64,000 bases of DNA from Aurantimonas sp. Leaf443 (GCF_001425575.1 NZ_LMRD01000003.1:1-64000); one strand, 5' to 3'. Counted from the first letter of the stretch, positions 8,297 through 17,642 are shown. Numbers and translations are program-made. Notes: generated by a model from the sequence alone, not told the origin.

Positions 8297-9262
8297 ATGA
8301 CTCCGACACCCCTGACCGGTGCGAAATGGACGAGCGACAAGATCGTGACCACGATCACGTGGAGCTTCGCGACCCTGCCGGGCGACCTCGTGACCTTCGC
8401 CAGCCCCATCACCGCGACCGCCTTCCGCGACGCGACGCGCGCGGCCTTCTCGGTCTGGGAGAAGCTGGCCGCCATCGATTTCGTGGAGATCGCCGACACG
8501 CTGGAGAGCAACATCCGGCTCGGCTGGTCCAACATCGACCTGCGCGGCAACACGCTGGCCACCGCGACCTGGCGCTACGCCTCTACCACCCTCGTGGAGG
8601 CCGAGATCGAGTTCGACCGGGACGAGGCCTGGCGCCCCAGCTCCGCCACCGCCACCTCGCCCAATTTCTACGCCACCGCCGTCCACGAGATCGGCCACGC
8701 GATCGGCCTCGGCCATTCCGATGACCGAACCTCGATCATGTATCCCTACCAGACGAACGTGACCACGCCTTCCGTCGCCGACATCCAGGCCGTGCAGTCC
8801 TTGTACGGCGTGCCGGACAATCCGGCCGCCAATGCCGTGTATCGCTTCTTCAACCAGGACAACGGCGTTCATTTCTACACGGCGAGCATCGCCGAGCGCG
8901 ATGCGGTGAAGGCCGCCCTGCCGCAGTACCAATACGAGGGCCCCGCCTTCGCGCTGCCGGATCAGGCTCTGACGGACGTCGACGTGTTCCGCTTCTACAA
9001 TGCAGACACGAACGCGCATTTCTACACGGCGAGCGCGGCCGAGCGCGACTACGTGCAGCGGACCCTGCCGGACTTCCAGTACGAGGGCCCGGCCTTCGAG
9101 GCCTTTTCTGACGCCGGCGCCAACGGCGAGCATCACGCGGTCTACCGCTTCTACCGCCCGGACACGGGCACGCATTTCTACACCGCGAGCGCGGACGAGA
9201 AGGCGCATGTGGAAAACACGTTTCCGACCTATCACTACGAGGGTGTCGCCTATTTCGTCTGA
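8297..9262 (+). CDS. Matrixin-like zinc metalloprotease with three C-terminal DUF5648-type repeats
   Basis: The protein has 321 residues. The zinc site is HEIGHAIGLGH (His130, Glu131, His134, His140), and Met148 in SIMYP forms the Met-turn, as in metzincins. After about residue 175 there are three units of roughly 45 residues, each with YRF(F/Y)N, HFYTAS and YEGPAF-type motifs, as in DUF5648, which is thought to bind ligands or surfaces. No Sec signal peptide is visible and no RTX repeats follow, so any export route is unclear. It is transcribed divergently from the CMD-patatin-bdhA operon. Confidence 0.85.
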   Translation: MTPTPLTGAKWTSDKIVTTITWSFATLPGDLVTFASPITATAFRDATRAAFSVWEKLAAIDFVEIADTLESNIRLGWSNIDLRGNTLATATWRYASTTLVEAEIEFDRDEAWRPSSATATSPNFYATAVHEIGHAIGLGHSDDRTSIMYPYQTNVTTPSVADIQAVQSLYGVPDNPAANAVYRFFNQDNGVHFYTASIAERDAVKAALPQYQYEGPAFALPDQALTDVDVFRFYNADTNAHFYTASAAERDYVQRTLPDFQYEGPAFEAFSDAGANGEHHAVYRFYRPDTGTHFYTASADEKAHVENTFPTYHYEGVAYFV

Positions 9263-9446
9263 CGGCGCGGGGCGGGCGACCGACGGAGCGCGGCTGCGCC
9301 CGGCGCCTCGCCCTCGCCCGCGCGCCCGGCTGCCATAGGTTGGGCCGAGACGCCCGGCGCAGGTCGTCGCGGGACCTGGCCGGCGGATCGGACGGACCCG
9401 CGACGGCGCCCGCCGGGTCCTCGAGACCGAAGGATCCCTTTCCGCG

Positions 9447-10391
9447 ATGCACAAGCCCGACCTCCTGATGATCGCGCCGGCACCGCCCGCCATGGCGCAG
9501 GCGCTGGACGAGGACTTCACGGTCCACCGCTATTTCGAGGCCGAGGACAAGGCCGCGCTTCTCTCCGCCCTCGCCGACCGGGTGCGCTATGTCGCGACGG
9601 GCGGCTCGCACGGCTGTTCGGCCGAGATCATCGCGGCGCTGCCCAAGCTCGAGCTCGTCGCCTCGCTCGGCGTCGGCTACGACGCGGTGGACGTGACGGC
9701 CGCGCGGGCGGCGGGCGTGCGGGTGACGAACACGCCGGACGTCCTCAACGACTGCGTGGCGGAGATGACGCTCGCGCTCATGCTGGCGCTCTGCCACCGC
9801 GTGCCGCAGGCCGACCGCTACGTGCGCGAGGGCCGCTGGGCGAGCGAGGGTCACTTCCCGCTGACCGACGAACTGACCGGGCGGCGCGCCGGCATTCTCG
9901 GTCTCGGGCGCATCGGCAAGGAGATCGCCCGGCGCCTGCAGGCCTTCCGCATGGAGGTCGTCTATCACGGCCGCAACCGGCAGGAGCACGAGCCCTATCC
10001 CTATTACGCCGACCTCGAGACCATGGCCCGCGCGGTCGACTGGCTCGTCGTCGTCGCGCCGGGCTCGGCCGAGACGCAAGGCATCGTCTCCCGCGCGGTG
10101 ATGGAGGCGCTCGGGGAGAAGGGCCGGCTCGTGAACGTGGCGCGCGGCTCGCTCGTCGACGAGGAGGCGATGATCGAGCTCCTCGCCGCCGGTCGCCTCG
10201 GAGGCGCCGCGCTCGACGTCTTCGCGCGGGAGCCGGACGTGCCGGAGGCCCTGCGCGCGCTCGACACAGTGGTGCTGACGCCCCATCACGGCAGCGCCAC
10301 GCACAAGACGCGCGCGGCCATGGCCGCCCTCGTCGTCGCCAACCTGCGCGCCCATCTGCGGGGCGACCCGTTGAAGAGCCCCGTCGCCTGA
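9447..10391 (+). CDS. D-isomer-specific 2-hydroxyacid dehydrogenase (glyoxylate/hydroxypyruvate reductase type)
   Basis: The protein has 314 residues. The Rossmann motif is GILGLGRIGKEIA. Catalytic residues are Arg in NVARGS, Glu in FAREPDVPE and His in TPHHGSATHKTR. The substrate-domain motif LVASLGVGYDAVD fits the hydroxypyruvate/glyoxylate reductase branch. It reduces short 2-oxoacids with NAD(P)H in the cytosol. The exact substrate cannot be read from the sequence. RidA follows on the same strand after 111 bases. Confidence 0.88.
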   Translation: MHKPDLLMIAPAPPAMAQALDEDFTVHRYFEAEDKAALLSALADRVRYVATGGSHGCSAEIIAALPKLELVASLGVGYDAVDVTAARAAGVRVTNTPDVLNDCVAEMTLALMLALCHRVPQADRYVREGRWASEGHFPLTDELTGRRAGILGLGRIGKEIARRLQAFRMEVVYHGRNRQEHEPYPYYADLETMARAVDWLVVVAPGSAETQGIVSRAVMEALGEKGRLVNVARGSLVDEEAMIELLAAGRLGGAALDVFAREPDVPEALRALDTVVLTPHHGSATHKTRAAMAALVVANLRAHLRGDPLKSPVA

Positions 10392-10502
10392 GGCTCGAGG
10401 CGCGGCCGCTTCCGGCGGCGCGCCCGGCCTGCTAAGCCCCTTCCCGCCCGCGCCCCGCGCGGCGCGAGAGCATCGTCATCGACCCCAATCGCAGGAACCG
10501 CC

Positions 10503-10850
10503 ATGACCATCCGCCGCATCGAGCCCGGCAAGCGCATGTCGCAGGCCGTCGTCCACGGGAACACGGTCTATCTGGCCGGTCAGGTCGGCGAGCCCGGCGA
10601 GGACGTTAGCGCGCAGACCAGGACGATCCTCGCCGAGATCGACCGCCTCCTCGCCGAGGCCGGCACGAGCAAGGCCAGGATCCTCTCCGCCACGATCTGG
10701 CTCGCCGACATCGCCGACTTCGCCGCCATGAACGCCGTCTGGGACGCCTGGGTCGACCCCGCCAACCCGCCCGCCCGCGCCACCGGCGGCCAGATCGCGC
10801 TCGCCACCCCCGACTACCGCGTCGAGATCATCGTCGTCGCCGCCCTCTGA
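10503..10850 (+). CDS. RidA family enamine/imine deaminase-like protein
   Basis: The protein has 115 residues and a full-length RidA/YjgF fold: MSQAVVHGNTVYLAGQVG at the N-terminus, SATIWLADIADFAAMNAVWDAWV in the middle and PDYRVEIIVVAAL at the C-terminus. RidA proteins hydrolyse reactive enamine/imine intermediates formed by PLP enzymes. The usual Arg that binds the substrate carboxylate (R105 in E. coli RidA) corresponds to the PPARAT or YRVE region. Membership of the RidA 1-7 subgroups is not decided. AGGA lies 6 bases before the ATG. Confidence 0.85.
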   Translation: MTIRRIEPGKRMSQAVVHGNTVYLAGQVGEPGEDVSAQTRTILAEIDRLLAEAGTSKARILSATIWLADIADFAAMNAVWDAWVDPANPPARATGGQIALATPDYRVEIIVVAAL

Positions 10851-10925
10851 GAAGAGACCGGCACCGGGGCGCCGACGGCACGCAGGGCCCCGGTGCCGGC
10901 GCGCCCGTGCCGGGCCAGCCGGCCG

Positions 10926-11591
10926 TCAGGGCCTTGCCCGCCAGACCGCGTCGAAGGAGCAGGACGCCTCGCAATAGGCTTGGGTCGCCGGACACATGGC
11001 GGCGACGACGCGCTTGAGATCGCGCATGCGTCGATCCAGCGGCAGCTGCAGGATCGGCTCGTGATGCGCCACGCGGTTGCGCAGGATGAGCAGATCGTTG
11101 CAGATCGCCCAGGCATCCTTGGCGTCCAGAACCCTGTCGTGCGGAAACACGCGCGGAAGGTTGTGACGCCAGACATAGGGGATGCGATAGCTGCCGGACA
11201 ATTGCGAGACCCAGAATCCGGCCGAAAGGTCCGCGACGATCGCGGATGTCGGTGCAGCCTGCACGGATCGCTGCATCTCCTGACGCTGCCTGGCCTCCTG
11301 CAACCTCCTGCGGTCGCTGGCGTTCATCTGTCGAGGCGCTCGTTCGTCATAGGGCCAGTTCGCAATGTACTTCCACACGAGGAAGCCGTTCAACTTGCTC
11401 CGTAGGCGAATCTCCCAGCCCTGGAGATAGATATACAGGGACTGACCAAGCTTCGCGTTCCACTGGTAGAGTTCAACCGCCCGCATGTCGTCGTTTTTCG
11501 CAAGCGTTCTATACGTTTGAAACCGTGGAATGCTTAGAGATTTTTTGAGTTCTTCGAGAAGAGAAATATTTTCTCCAAATGTCGCTTGCAT
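10926..11591 (-). CDS. Abi-like (Abi_2 / AbiD-AbiF type) protein, possible phage-defence gene
   Basis: From the ATG at 11591 the protein has about 221 residues. SLSIPRFQTY near the start, WNAKLGQSLYIYLQGWEIRLRSKLN in the middle and RNRVAHHEPI in the C-terminal half fit the Abi_2 family, whose members include abortive-infection proteins. RNxxxHHE-like motifs are also seen in HEPN nucleases. The 5' part (about 11500-11600) is clearly AT-richer than the surroundings, a sign of acquisition. An in-frame ATG at 11657 adds an N-terminus without similarity. It stands alone with no partner gene. Confidence 0.65.
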   Translation of the reverse strand: MQATFGENISLLEELKKSLSIPRFQTYRTLAKNDDMRAVELYQWNAKLGQSLYIYLQGWEIRLRSKLNGFLVWKYIANWPYDERAPRQMNASDRRRLQEARQRQEMQRSVQAAPTSAIVADLSAGFWVSQLSGSYRIPYVWRHNLPRVFPHDRVLDAKDAWAICNDLLILRNRVAHHEPILQLPLDRRMRDLKRVVAAMCPATQAYCEASCSFDAVWRARP

Positions 11592-11681
11592 GAATCCGCC
11601 ATTTCCCGTAATTAAGTCGAGTGCGCCTGGGGAAACGGTCACTGCGCTTTGCCGCACACCCCTCCAGGACCAGGATCAAGG

Positions 11682-11716
11682 AAGGCGGCCTCGAAAGAGG
11701 TCGCCTTTTCCTTTTT
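11682..11716 (+). terminator. Rho-independent terminator with no upstream plus-strand gene
   Basis: The arms GGCGGCCTC (11684-11692) and GAGGTCGCC (11697-11705) pair with one G-U around a GAAA tetraloop. TTTTCCTTTTT follows. Two A-T pairs can extend the stem. The neighbouring Abi-like gene runs the other way and starts at 11591, so this must end some short plus-strand transcript. Confidence 0.75.
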
Positions 11717-11940
11717 GGCCTCCCGACCCGGCCCTTTCGTCCCGCGTCTCCTGCCCTCTCTGGGTTGCGAGCATCGTCCGATTCACGCCTGCCGATCATA
11801 CAGGGTGCCACCGTGGCGAGAAGGGTCAGGAGCGCTTATCACGACGCCCCAAGTCCCCCGCGGGGCGCCTCCCTGTCCGCATCGAACGGCGCCGTGGCGC
11901 CCTGCGTGCCTTCGACGCGGCGGGGCCCTATATTCCGGCC
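11717..11940. other. Leader region of the adenylate cyclase gene, no gene seen
   Basis: Between the terminator and the cyclase start there is only GC-rich sequence without a recognisable frame or RNA. The cyclase promoter is expected here, but no convincing -35/-10 pair was found. Confidence 0.4.
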
Positions 11941-13239
11941 ATGAGCCAGAGCCCCCGTCCTCGCGCCGATCCGCCCTCTCCGCCGCGCGCCGCGGCCGTT
12001 TCCGTCGCGCAGGCGCCCGATGCCGGCGGGGTCTGGCCGCGGCGGCGCAGCGCGGTGCTGGACTGGCTGATGCTGGAGACCGCCGGCGAGCGCTTCATCG
12101 ACAACATCCTCGCGGACCTTTGCGCGCGGCTCGTCGAGGCCGGGCTGCCGATCGCGCGCGCCTCGGTGAGCTTCCGCATCCATCACCCGCAATGGCTGGG
12201 CGCGCGGCTCCTGTGGCGGCCCGGGCTTGCCGAGGCGCAGGTCGAGACCTTCGACCACGCCATGTTCGACCAGGAGGAATATCTCAACAGCCCGATCAAG
12301 CAGATCCATGCCGACGGGCGGGCGATCCGCTACCGCTTCGCCGACGCCGCGCCGCAGGACGCGGTCTATCCCGTCTATGCCGAGCTCGCCGGGCAGGGCA
12401 TCACCGACTATGCGGCCTGGCCGCTCGAGCACACGCAGGGGCGCCGGCACGTCGCCTCCTTCGCCACCGACCGGGCGGGCGGCTTCACCGACGAGGACGT
12501 CGCGACCCTCGCCGACCTCATGCCCGCGCTCGCCCTCGTCAGCGAGATCCGGCTGAAGAACCGCTTCGCGCGCACGCTCCTCGACACCTATGTCGGCCCC
12601 CATGCGAGCGCGCAGATCCTTGCCGGCGCCATCACGCGCGGCAGCGGCTCCACGGTGCAGGCGGCGATCCTCATCTGCGACCTGCGCGACTTCACCACCC
12701 TGTCCGAGCTCTGGCCGCGCGACGACGTCATCGACCTCCTCAACGGCTATTTCGACGCCATGTCCGAGCCGATCGAGCGCCATGGCGGCGAGATCCTGAA
12801 ATTCGTCGGCGACGGGCTCCTGGCGATCTTCCCGCTCGACCGGGCGAGCGCGCTCGCCGACCTCCTGAAGGCGGTGGACGAGGCGAGGGCGGCGATGGCC
12901 GCGCTCAACGCCGCCCATGCCGAACGCGGCCAGCCCGAGCTCGGCTACGGCATCGGCGTGCATGTGGGCGACGTGATGTACGGCAATATCGGCTCGCGCA
13001 AGCGGCTCGACTTCACCGTGATCGGCCCCGCCGTCAACATCGCCTCGCGGCTGGAGACGCTGACCAAGACGGTGAAGCGCCCGGTCCTCCTGTCGCGCGC
13101 CTTCGTCGAGATGGCGGGGCTGGAGGGCGAGATGGAGGCGCTGGGCGCCTATCCCCTGCGCGGTCTCGGCGAGCCGATGGAGGTCTATGCCCTGCCGCCG
13201 GCGCACGCGGCGAGCGGGGCGGTGGATAGCGGCGCATAA
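11941..13239 (+). CDS. Class III adenylate cyclase with N-terminal sensor domain
   Basis: The protein has 432 residues and produces cyclic AMP. Residues 35-215 form a rhizobial-type N-terminal domain (MLETAGERFIDNI, FRIHHPQWLGARLLWRP). The catalytic domain follows, with metal-binding Asp247 and Asp251 in ICDLRDFTTLSE and the glycine-rich VGDGLLAIFP. Lys in EILKFVG and Asp in RLDFTVIG specify adenine, and NIASRLE supplies the transition-state Asn and Arg. All catalytic positions look intact. There is no transmembrane segment, so it is cytosolic. The ATG at 11941 is used because upstream frame sequence has no similarity. Confidence 0.88.
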   Translation: MSQSPRPRADPPSPPRAAAVSVAQAPDAGGVWPRRRSAVLDWLMLETAGERFIDNILADLCARLVEAGLPIARASVSFRIHHPQWLGARLLWRPGLAEAQVETFDHAMFDQEEYLNSPIKQIHADGRAIRYRFADAAPQDAVYPVYAELAGQGITDYAAWPLEHTQGRRHVASFATDRAGGFTDEDVATLADLMPALALVSEIRLKNRFARTLLDTYVGPHASAQILAGAITRGSGSTVQAAILICDLRDFTTLSELWPRDDVIDLLNGYFDAMSEPIERHGGEILKFVGDGLLAIFPLDRASALADLLKAVDEARAAMAALNAAHAERGQPELGYGIGVHVGDVMYGNIGSRKRLDFTVIGPAVNIASRLETLTKTVKRPVLLSRAFVEMAGLEGEMEALGAYPLRGLGEPMEVYALPPAHAASGAVDSGA

Positions 13240-13401
13240 CCGTAAGTCGCGCTTGGCGAAGGGTTGACGCATGGCGCCGCGAATGTCTCATTGCGGGCGG
13301 GAGAAGACGGCCCCAGACCGTCGTAATGCTGCAATGGCACTCGACTAGGTGCGGCCCTCATCGGCGCCCGCGCCCCGTTCCATGCCTTCGGGAGGACATC
13401 C

Positions 13402-14703
13402 ATGACGCTTCGCACCCTCGTGACGACGCTTGCCGTCTCCACGCTTCTGGCCCAAGGGGCCGAGGCCGCCACCGAGCTGCAATGGTGGCACGCGATGAAC
13501 GGCGCGAACAACGAGGTGGTGGAGGAGCTCGCCAAGGAGTTCAACGCCAGCCAGAGCGACTACGCGATCAAGCCGGTCTACAAGGGCACCTATCCCGAGA
13601 CGCTGAATGCCGGCATCGCCGCCTTCCGCGCCAAGCAGACGCCGGCGATCATCCAGGTCTTCGACGTGGGCACCGGCGTGATGATGGGCGCCGAGGGCGC
13701 CATCAAGCCCGTGGCCGAGGTGCTGGAACAGGGCGGCTACACGTTCGACAAGACGAAGTACCTGCCGGGCATCGTCAACTACTATTCCAAGCCGGACGGC
13801 ACGATGCTGTCCTTCCCCTACAATTCCTCCTCGCCGATCCTCTACTACAACAAGGACGCCTTCCAGAAGGCGGGCCTCGACGCGGACAACCCGCCCAAGA
13901 CCTGGCCCGAAGTGTTCGAGGCGGCGCGCAAGATCAAGGCCAGCGGCGCGGCGCCCTGCGGCTACACCTCGACTTGGCTGACCTGGATCCATCTCGAGAA
14001 CTTCGCCGCCTGGAACAACGTGCCCTACGGTTCGAACGAGAACGGCCTGGCCTCCACAGAGGTCGAGCTCGCCATCGACGCGCCGATCTATGTCGAGCAT
14101 TTCCAGGCCATCGCCGATCTCGCCAAGGACGGCGTCTTCCGCTACGGCGGGCGCACGGCCGAGGCCAAGCAGCTCTTCCTCTCCGGCGAATGCGCCATCC
14201 TCACCGAATCCTCGGGCGGGCTCGGCGACGTCGTGAAGTCTGGCATGAACTACGGCATCGGCCAGCTGCCCTACGACCCGAAGGGCGAGGGCGCGCCGCA
14301 GAACACCATTCCCGGCGGCGCCAGCCTCTGGGTCTTCGGCGGCAAGTCGGACGCCGAGTACAAGGGCATCGCGCAGTTCTTCAACTTCCTGTCGAGCCCC
14401 GAGATCCAGGCCCGCCTGCATCAGAAGTCGGGCTATCTGCCGGTGACGATGGAGGCCTACGAGGCCACCAAGAAGAGCGGCTTCTACGAGAAGAATCCCG
14501 GCCGCGAGACGCCCATCACCCAGATGATGGGCAAGGCGCCGACGCAGAACTCCAAGGGCGTGCGCCTCGTGAACCTGCCGCAGGTGCGCGACATCGAGAA
14601 CGAGGAGTTCGAGGCCATGCTGAACGGCAGCCAGGACGCCAGGACCGCGCTGACCAAGGCCAAGGAACGCGCGGACGCGGCCATCGCCGGCGCCGCCCGC
14701 TAG
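13402..14703 (+). CDS. ugpB: ABC transporter periplasmic binding protein, sn-glycerol-3-phosphate (UgpB) type
   Basis: The protein has 433 residues with a Sec signal peptide (cleavage after AEA, about residue 22). Mature motifs LQWWHAMNGANNEVVEELAKEFN, FPYNSSSPILYYNKDAF and NTIPGGASLWVFGGKS match UgpB. It would capture glycerol-3-phosphate or glycerophosphodiesters in the periplasm and deliver them to UgpAE. GGAGG lies 6 bases before the ATG. It is the first gene of a complete ugpBAEC set. No clear Pho box was found upstream, so phosphate control is not supported by the sequence. Confidence 0.9.
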   Translation: MTLRTLVTTLAVSTLLAQGAEAATELQWWHAMNGANNEVVEELAKEFNASQSDYAIKPVYKGTYPETLNAGIAAFRAKQTPAIIQVFDVGTGVMMGAEGAIKPVAEVLEQGGYTFDKTKYLPGIVNYYSKPDGTMLSFPYNSSSPILYYNKDAFQKAGLDADNPPKTWPEVFEAARKIKASGAAPCGYTSTWLTWIHLENFAAWNNVPYGSNENGLASTEVELAIDAPIYVEHFQAIADLAKDGVFRYGGRTAEAKQLFLSGECAILTESSGGLGDVVKSGMNYGIGQLPYDPKGEGAPQNTIPGGASLWVFGGKSDAEYKGIAQFFNFLSSPEIQARLHQKSGYLPVTMEAYEATKKSGFYEKNPGRETPITQMMGKAPTQNSKGVRLVNLPQVRDIENEEFEAMLNGSQDARTALTKAKERADAAIAGAAR

Positions 14704-14723
14704 GGCGCCCGCCTCGGCCTCGG

Positions 14724-14744
14724 CCGGCGGGCGCTGCCCGCCGG
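14724..14744. promoter_or_regulatory. Stem-loop between ugpB and ugpA
   Basis: The arms CCGGCGGGC (14724-14732) and GCCCGCCGG (14736-14744) pair perfectly over a 3-base loop, with no T-run behind. Such structures after a binding-protein gene often stabilise its mRNA or reduce read-through, giving more binding protein than permease. Confidence 0.55.
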
Positions 14745-14823
14745 TCCCCGCTCCGGCCGTCCTCCCTGCCCCGGCCCGGTCTGCCGCGCCGTCCCCCCGA
14801 CCTTCCAGGGACACGATCCCCGC

Positions 14824-15711
14824 ATGGCCGCGCCGCGCGTCGCCTTTCCCAACAGGGTCCTGCCCTATCTGCTGCTGACGCCGCAGATCGCCATCACGCT
14901 CGTCTTCTTCTACTGGCCGAGCGGGCAGGCTTTGTACCAGTCGGTGCTGCGCGAGGACGCGTTCGGGCTGTCCACCGAGTTCGTCGGCCTCGCCAATTTC
15001 CGGGCGATCCTCTCGGACCCGGGCTACCTTCATTCGCTGCGCGTCACCCTCGTCTTCAGCCTGGCGACGGCCGCGCTCGCCATGGGCCTGTCGCTCTTCC
15101 TGGCCTCGGCGGCCGAAAGCGTCACGCGCGGCAAGGGCCTCTACCGCACGCTGCTGATCTGGCCCTATGCGGTGGCCCCTGCCGTGGCAGGCCTCCTGTG
15201 GCTCTTCATGTTCTCGCCGACCATGGGCACCTTCGCCTACATGCTGCGCGCGACCGGCTACAACTGGGACCCGCTCCTGAACGGCGACCAGGCCATGGTT
15301 CTGGTCGTGGTGGCGGCGGCCTGGAAGCAGATCAGCTACAACTTCCTCTTCTTCGTGGCCGCGCTCCAGTCCGTGCCCCGCTCGCTGATCGAGGCGGCGG
15401 CGATCGACGGGGCGCGCGGCCCCAAGCGCTTCTGGACGATCGTCTTCCCGCTGATCGCGCCGACGAGCTTCTTCCTCCTCGTCGTCAACTGCGTCTACGC
15501 CTTCTTCGACACGTTCGGCATCATCCACGCGGTGACCGGCGGCGGCCCGGCCAAGGCCACGGAGACGCTGGTCTACAAGGTGTTCAACGACGGCTTCGTC
15601 AATCTCGACCTCGGCGCCTCGGCGGCGCAGTCGGTGATCCTGATGGGGATCGTCATCCTCCTCACCGCGATCCAGTTCCGTTTCGTCGAGCGCCGGGTGC
15701 ATTACAGCTGA
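14824..15711 (+). CDS. ugpA: ABC transporter permease, UgpA type
   Basis: The protein has 295 residues and about six membrane helices, starting [21 protein letters not shown]. The cytoplasmic EAA loop ([18 protein letters not shown]) contacts the ATPase UgpC. Family features include [13 protein letters not shown] and the conserved [15 protein letters not shown] segment. It forms the inner-membrane channel with UgpE. Its TGA shares one base with the UgpE ATG (TGATG), indicating coupled translation. Confidence 0.92.
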   Translation: MAAPRVAFPNRVLPYLLLTPQIAITLVFFYWPSGQALYQSVLREDAFGLSTEFVGLANFRAILSDPGYLHSLRVTLVFSLATAALAMGLSLFLASAAESVTRGKGLYRTLLIWPYAVAPAVAGLLWLFMFSPTMGTFAYMLRATGYNWDPLLNGDQAMVLVVVAAAWKQISYNFLFFVAALQSVPRSLIEAAAIDGARGPKRFWTIVFPLIAPTSFFLLVVNCVYAFFDTFGIIHAVTGGGPAKATETLVYKVFNDGFVNLDLGASAAQSVILMGIVILLTAIQFRFVERRVHYS

Positions 15712-16559
15712 TGGTCGAGCATCGTCCCTTCGCCACCGCCTTCGCCCATCTCGTGCTGATCCTGGGCATCGCGATCGTCGCCTTCCCGATCTACTACACG
15801 TTCGTCGCCTCCACGCAGACGATCCAGACCATCCTCTCGCCGCCGCTCCCGCTGACGCCCGGCGACCGGTTCGCCGAGAACTACGGCTCGGCGCTCTTCG
15901 ACGGCGCCTCGCAGATCGGCGGCGTCTCCATCGCGCGGCTCCTGTTCAACACCGGCGTGGTGGCGGTGGCGATCGCGGTCGGCAAGATCGCCATCTCCAT
16001 CCTCTCGGCCTTCGCCATCGTCTATTTCCGCTTTCCCGGGCGGATGGTGGCCTTCTGGATCATCTTCCTCACGCTGATGCTGCCCGTCGAGGTGCGCATC
16101 CTGCCGACCTACAAGGTGATGGTCGATCTCGGCCTCATCGACACCTATACCGGGCTCACGCTGCCGCTGATGGCCTCGGCGACGGCCACCTTCCTGTTCC
16201 GCCAGTTCTTCATGACCATCCCGCCCGAACTCGTGGAGGCCGCGCGCATCGACGCGGCGGGGCCGATGCGCTTCCTGAAGGACATCCTCATCCCCCTGTC
16301 GAAGACCAACATCGCGGCCCTGTTCGTCATCCTCTTCATCTACGGATGGACGCAGTATCTCTGGCCGCTGCTCATCACCAACGACAATTCGATGAACACG
16401 ATCGTCATCGCGCTGCGCAAGATGGTCTCCTTCGCCGACGCCGAGACGCCCTGGAACCTCGTGATGGTGACGGCGATCTTCGCCATCCTGCCGCCGGTCC
16501 TCGTCGTGGTCCTGATGCAGCGCTGGTTCGTCAAGGGCCTCGTGGAATCCGAGAAGTAA
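15711..16559 (+). CDS. ugpE: ABC transporter permease, UgpE type
   Basis: The protein has 282 residues and six hydrophobic helices. The EAA loop is ELVEAARIDAAGPMRFLKDI. The segments LPVEVRILPTYKVMVDLGLIDTY and YGWTQYLWPLL are typical of UgpE. It pairs with UgpA in the membrane. The start overlaps the ugpA stop by one base, and ugpC follows after 3 bases, so all four genes form one operon. Confidence 0.92.
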   Translation: MVEHRPFATAFAHLVLILGIAIVAFPIYYTFVASTQTIQTILSPPLPLTPGDRFAENYGSALFDGASQIGGVSIARLLFNTGVVAVAIAVGKIAISILSAFAIVYFRFPGRMVAFWIIFLTLMLPVEVRILPTYKVMVDLGLIDTYTGLTLPLMASATATFLFRQFFMTIPPELVEAARIDAAGPMRFLKDILIPLSKTNIAALFVILFIYGWTQYLWPLLITNDNSMNTIVIALRKMVSFADAETPWNLVMVTAIFAILPPVLVVVLMQRWFVKGLVESEK

Positions 16560-16562
16560 GAC

Positions 16563-17630
16563 ATGGCCACCATCACCCTGAACGACGTGCGCAAGCGCTA
16601 TGGCGAGACGGAGGCCGTGCGCGGCGTCTCTCTGGACATCGCCGACGGCGAGCTCCTCGTCCTCGTCGGCCCCTCGGGCTGCGGAAAATCGACGCTCCTG
16701 CGCATGATCGCGGGGCTGGAGGCCATCACGTCGGGCACGGTGGCCATCGACGGGCGCGTGGTCAACGACCTGGAGCCGGCCGACCGCGACATCGCCATGG
16801 TCTTCCAGAACTACGCGCTCTACCCGCATATGAGCGTGCGCCAGAACCTCTCCTACGGGCTGAAGAACCGCGGCATGAAGGCGCCGGAGATCGAGCGCCG
16901 GGTGGCGGAGGCGGCGCGCTCGCTCGAGATCGGCGCCTTTCTCGACCGCAAGCCCGGCCAGCTCTCGGGCGGCCAGCGCCAGCGCGTGGCCATGGGCCGG
17001 GCCATCGTGCGCGAGCCCAAGGCCTTCCTCTTCGACGAGCCGCTCTCCAATCTCGACGCCAAACTGCGCGTGCAGATGCGCATCGAGATCCGCCGCCTGC
17101 AGCGCGCGCTGAAGACGACGAGCGTCTACGTCACCCACGACCAGATGGAGGCGATGACGCTCGCCGACCGGCTGGTCGTGCTCAATGCCGGCCTCGTGGA
17201 GCAGGTCGGGGCGCCGATCGACCTCTACGAGACGCCCGCCAGCCTCTTCGTGGCCGCCTTCATCGGCTCGCCCGGCATGAATCTCCTGCCCGGCGAGCGG
17301 CGGGACGGCGTCGCCCGCCTGTCCGGCGGGGCGCGCCTCGGCTCGGCCGCCGCCGTGCCGGAGGGCGCCTTCACCATCGGCCTGCGCCCGGAAGCCCTCG
17401 TGCCCGGCACGGGGGCGGACGGGCTGGTGGCCGAGGTCGTCGTGACGGCGATCGAGCTCGTGGGCGCGGAAAGCTACGTGCACGGGCTCGTGGAGGGCGG
17501 CAGCACCGACCTCATCTTCCGCCTCGCCGGCCGCACCGGCCTCTCGCTCGGCGAGCGCGTGAGCATCTGCGCCCCGGCGAGCGCGCTCCACGTCTTCGGC
17601 GCCGACGGACGGCGGGCGGACGGGCGGTAG
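16563..17630 (+). CDS. ugpC: ABC transporter ATP-binding protein, UgpC/MalK type
   Basis: The protein has 355 residues. Walker A is GPSGCGKST, the signature [14 protein letters not shown], Walker [16 protein letters not shown], and the switch His is in [17 protein letters not shown]-terminal TOBE/MalK-type regulatory domain occupies about 240-350 ([20 protein letters not shown]). It powers UgpAE. In UgpC this domain can receive regulatory input. The 3-base spacing after ugpE shows operon membership. Confidence 0.93.
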   Translation: MATITLNDVRKRYGETEAVRGVSLDIADGELLVLVGPSGCGKSTLLRMIAGLEAITSGTVAIDGRVVNDLEPADRDIAMVFQNYALYPHMSVRQNLSYGLKNRGMKAPEIERRVAEAARSLEIGAFLDRKPGQLSGGQRQRVAMGRAIVREPKAFLFDEPLSNLDAKLRVQMRIEIRRLQRALKTTSVYVTHDQMEAMTLADRLVVLNAGLVEQVGAPIDLYETPASLFVAAFIGSPGMNLLPGERRDGVARLSGGARLGSAAAVPEGAFTIGLRPEALVPGTGADGLVAEVVVTAIELVGAESYVHGLVEGGSTDLIFRLAGRTGLSLGERVSICAPASALHVFGADGRRADGR

Positions 17631-17642
17631 GCGGGCCCCGTC

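Noticed and set aside
11592-11700. tRNA-like sequence before the orphan terminator
   Set aside because: No T-loop GTTCGA, acceptor pairing or CCA end could be found.
13240-13401. Pho box upstream of ugpB
   Set aside because: No pair of CTGTCAT-like direct repeats with 11-base spacing could be found, so phosphate control is not claimed.
13345-15702. Long minus-strand frame (785 codons) opposite ugpB and ugpA
   Set aside because: Composition of a shadow frame; the transporter genes on the plus strand are intact.
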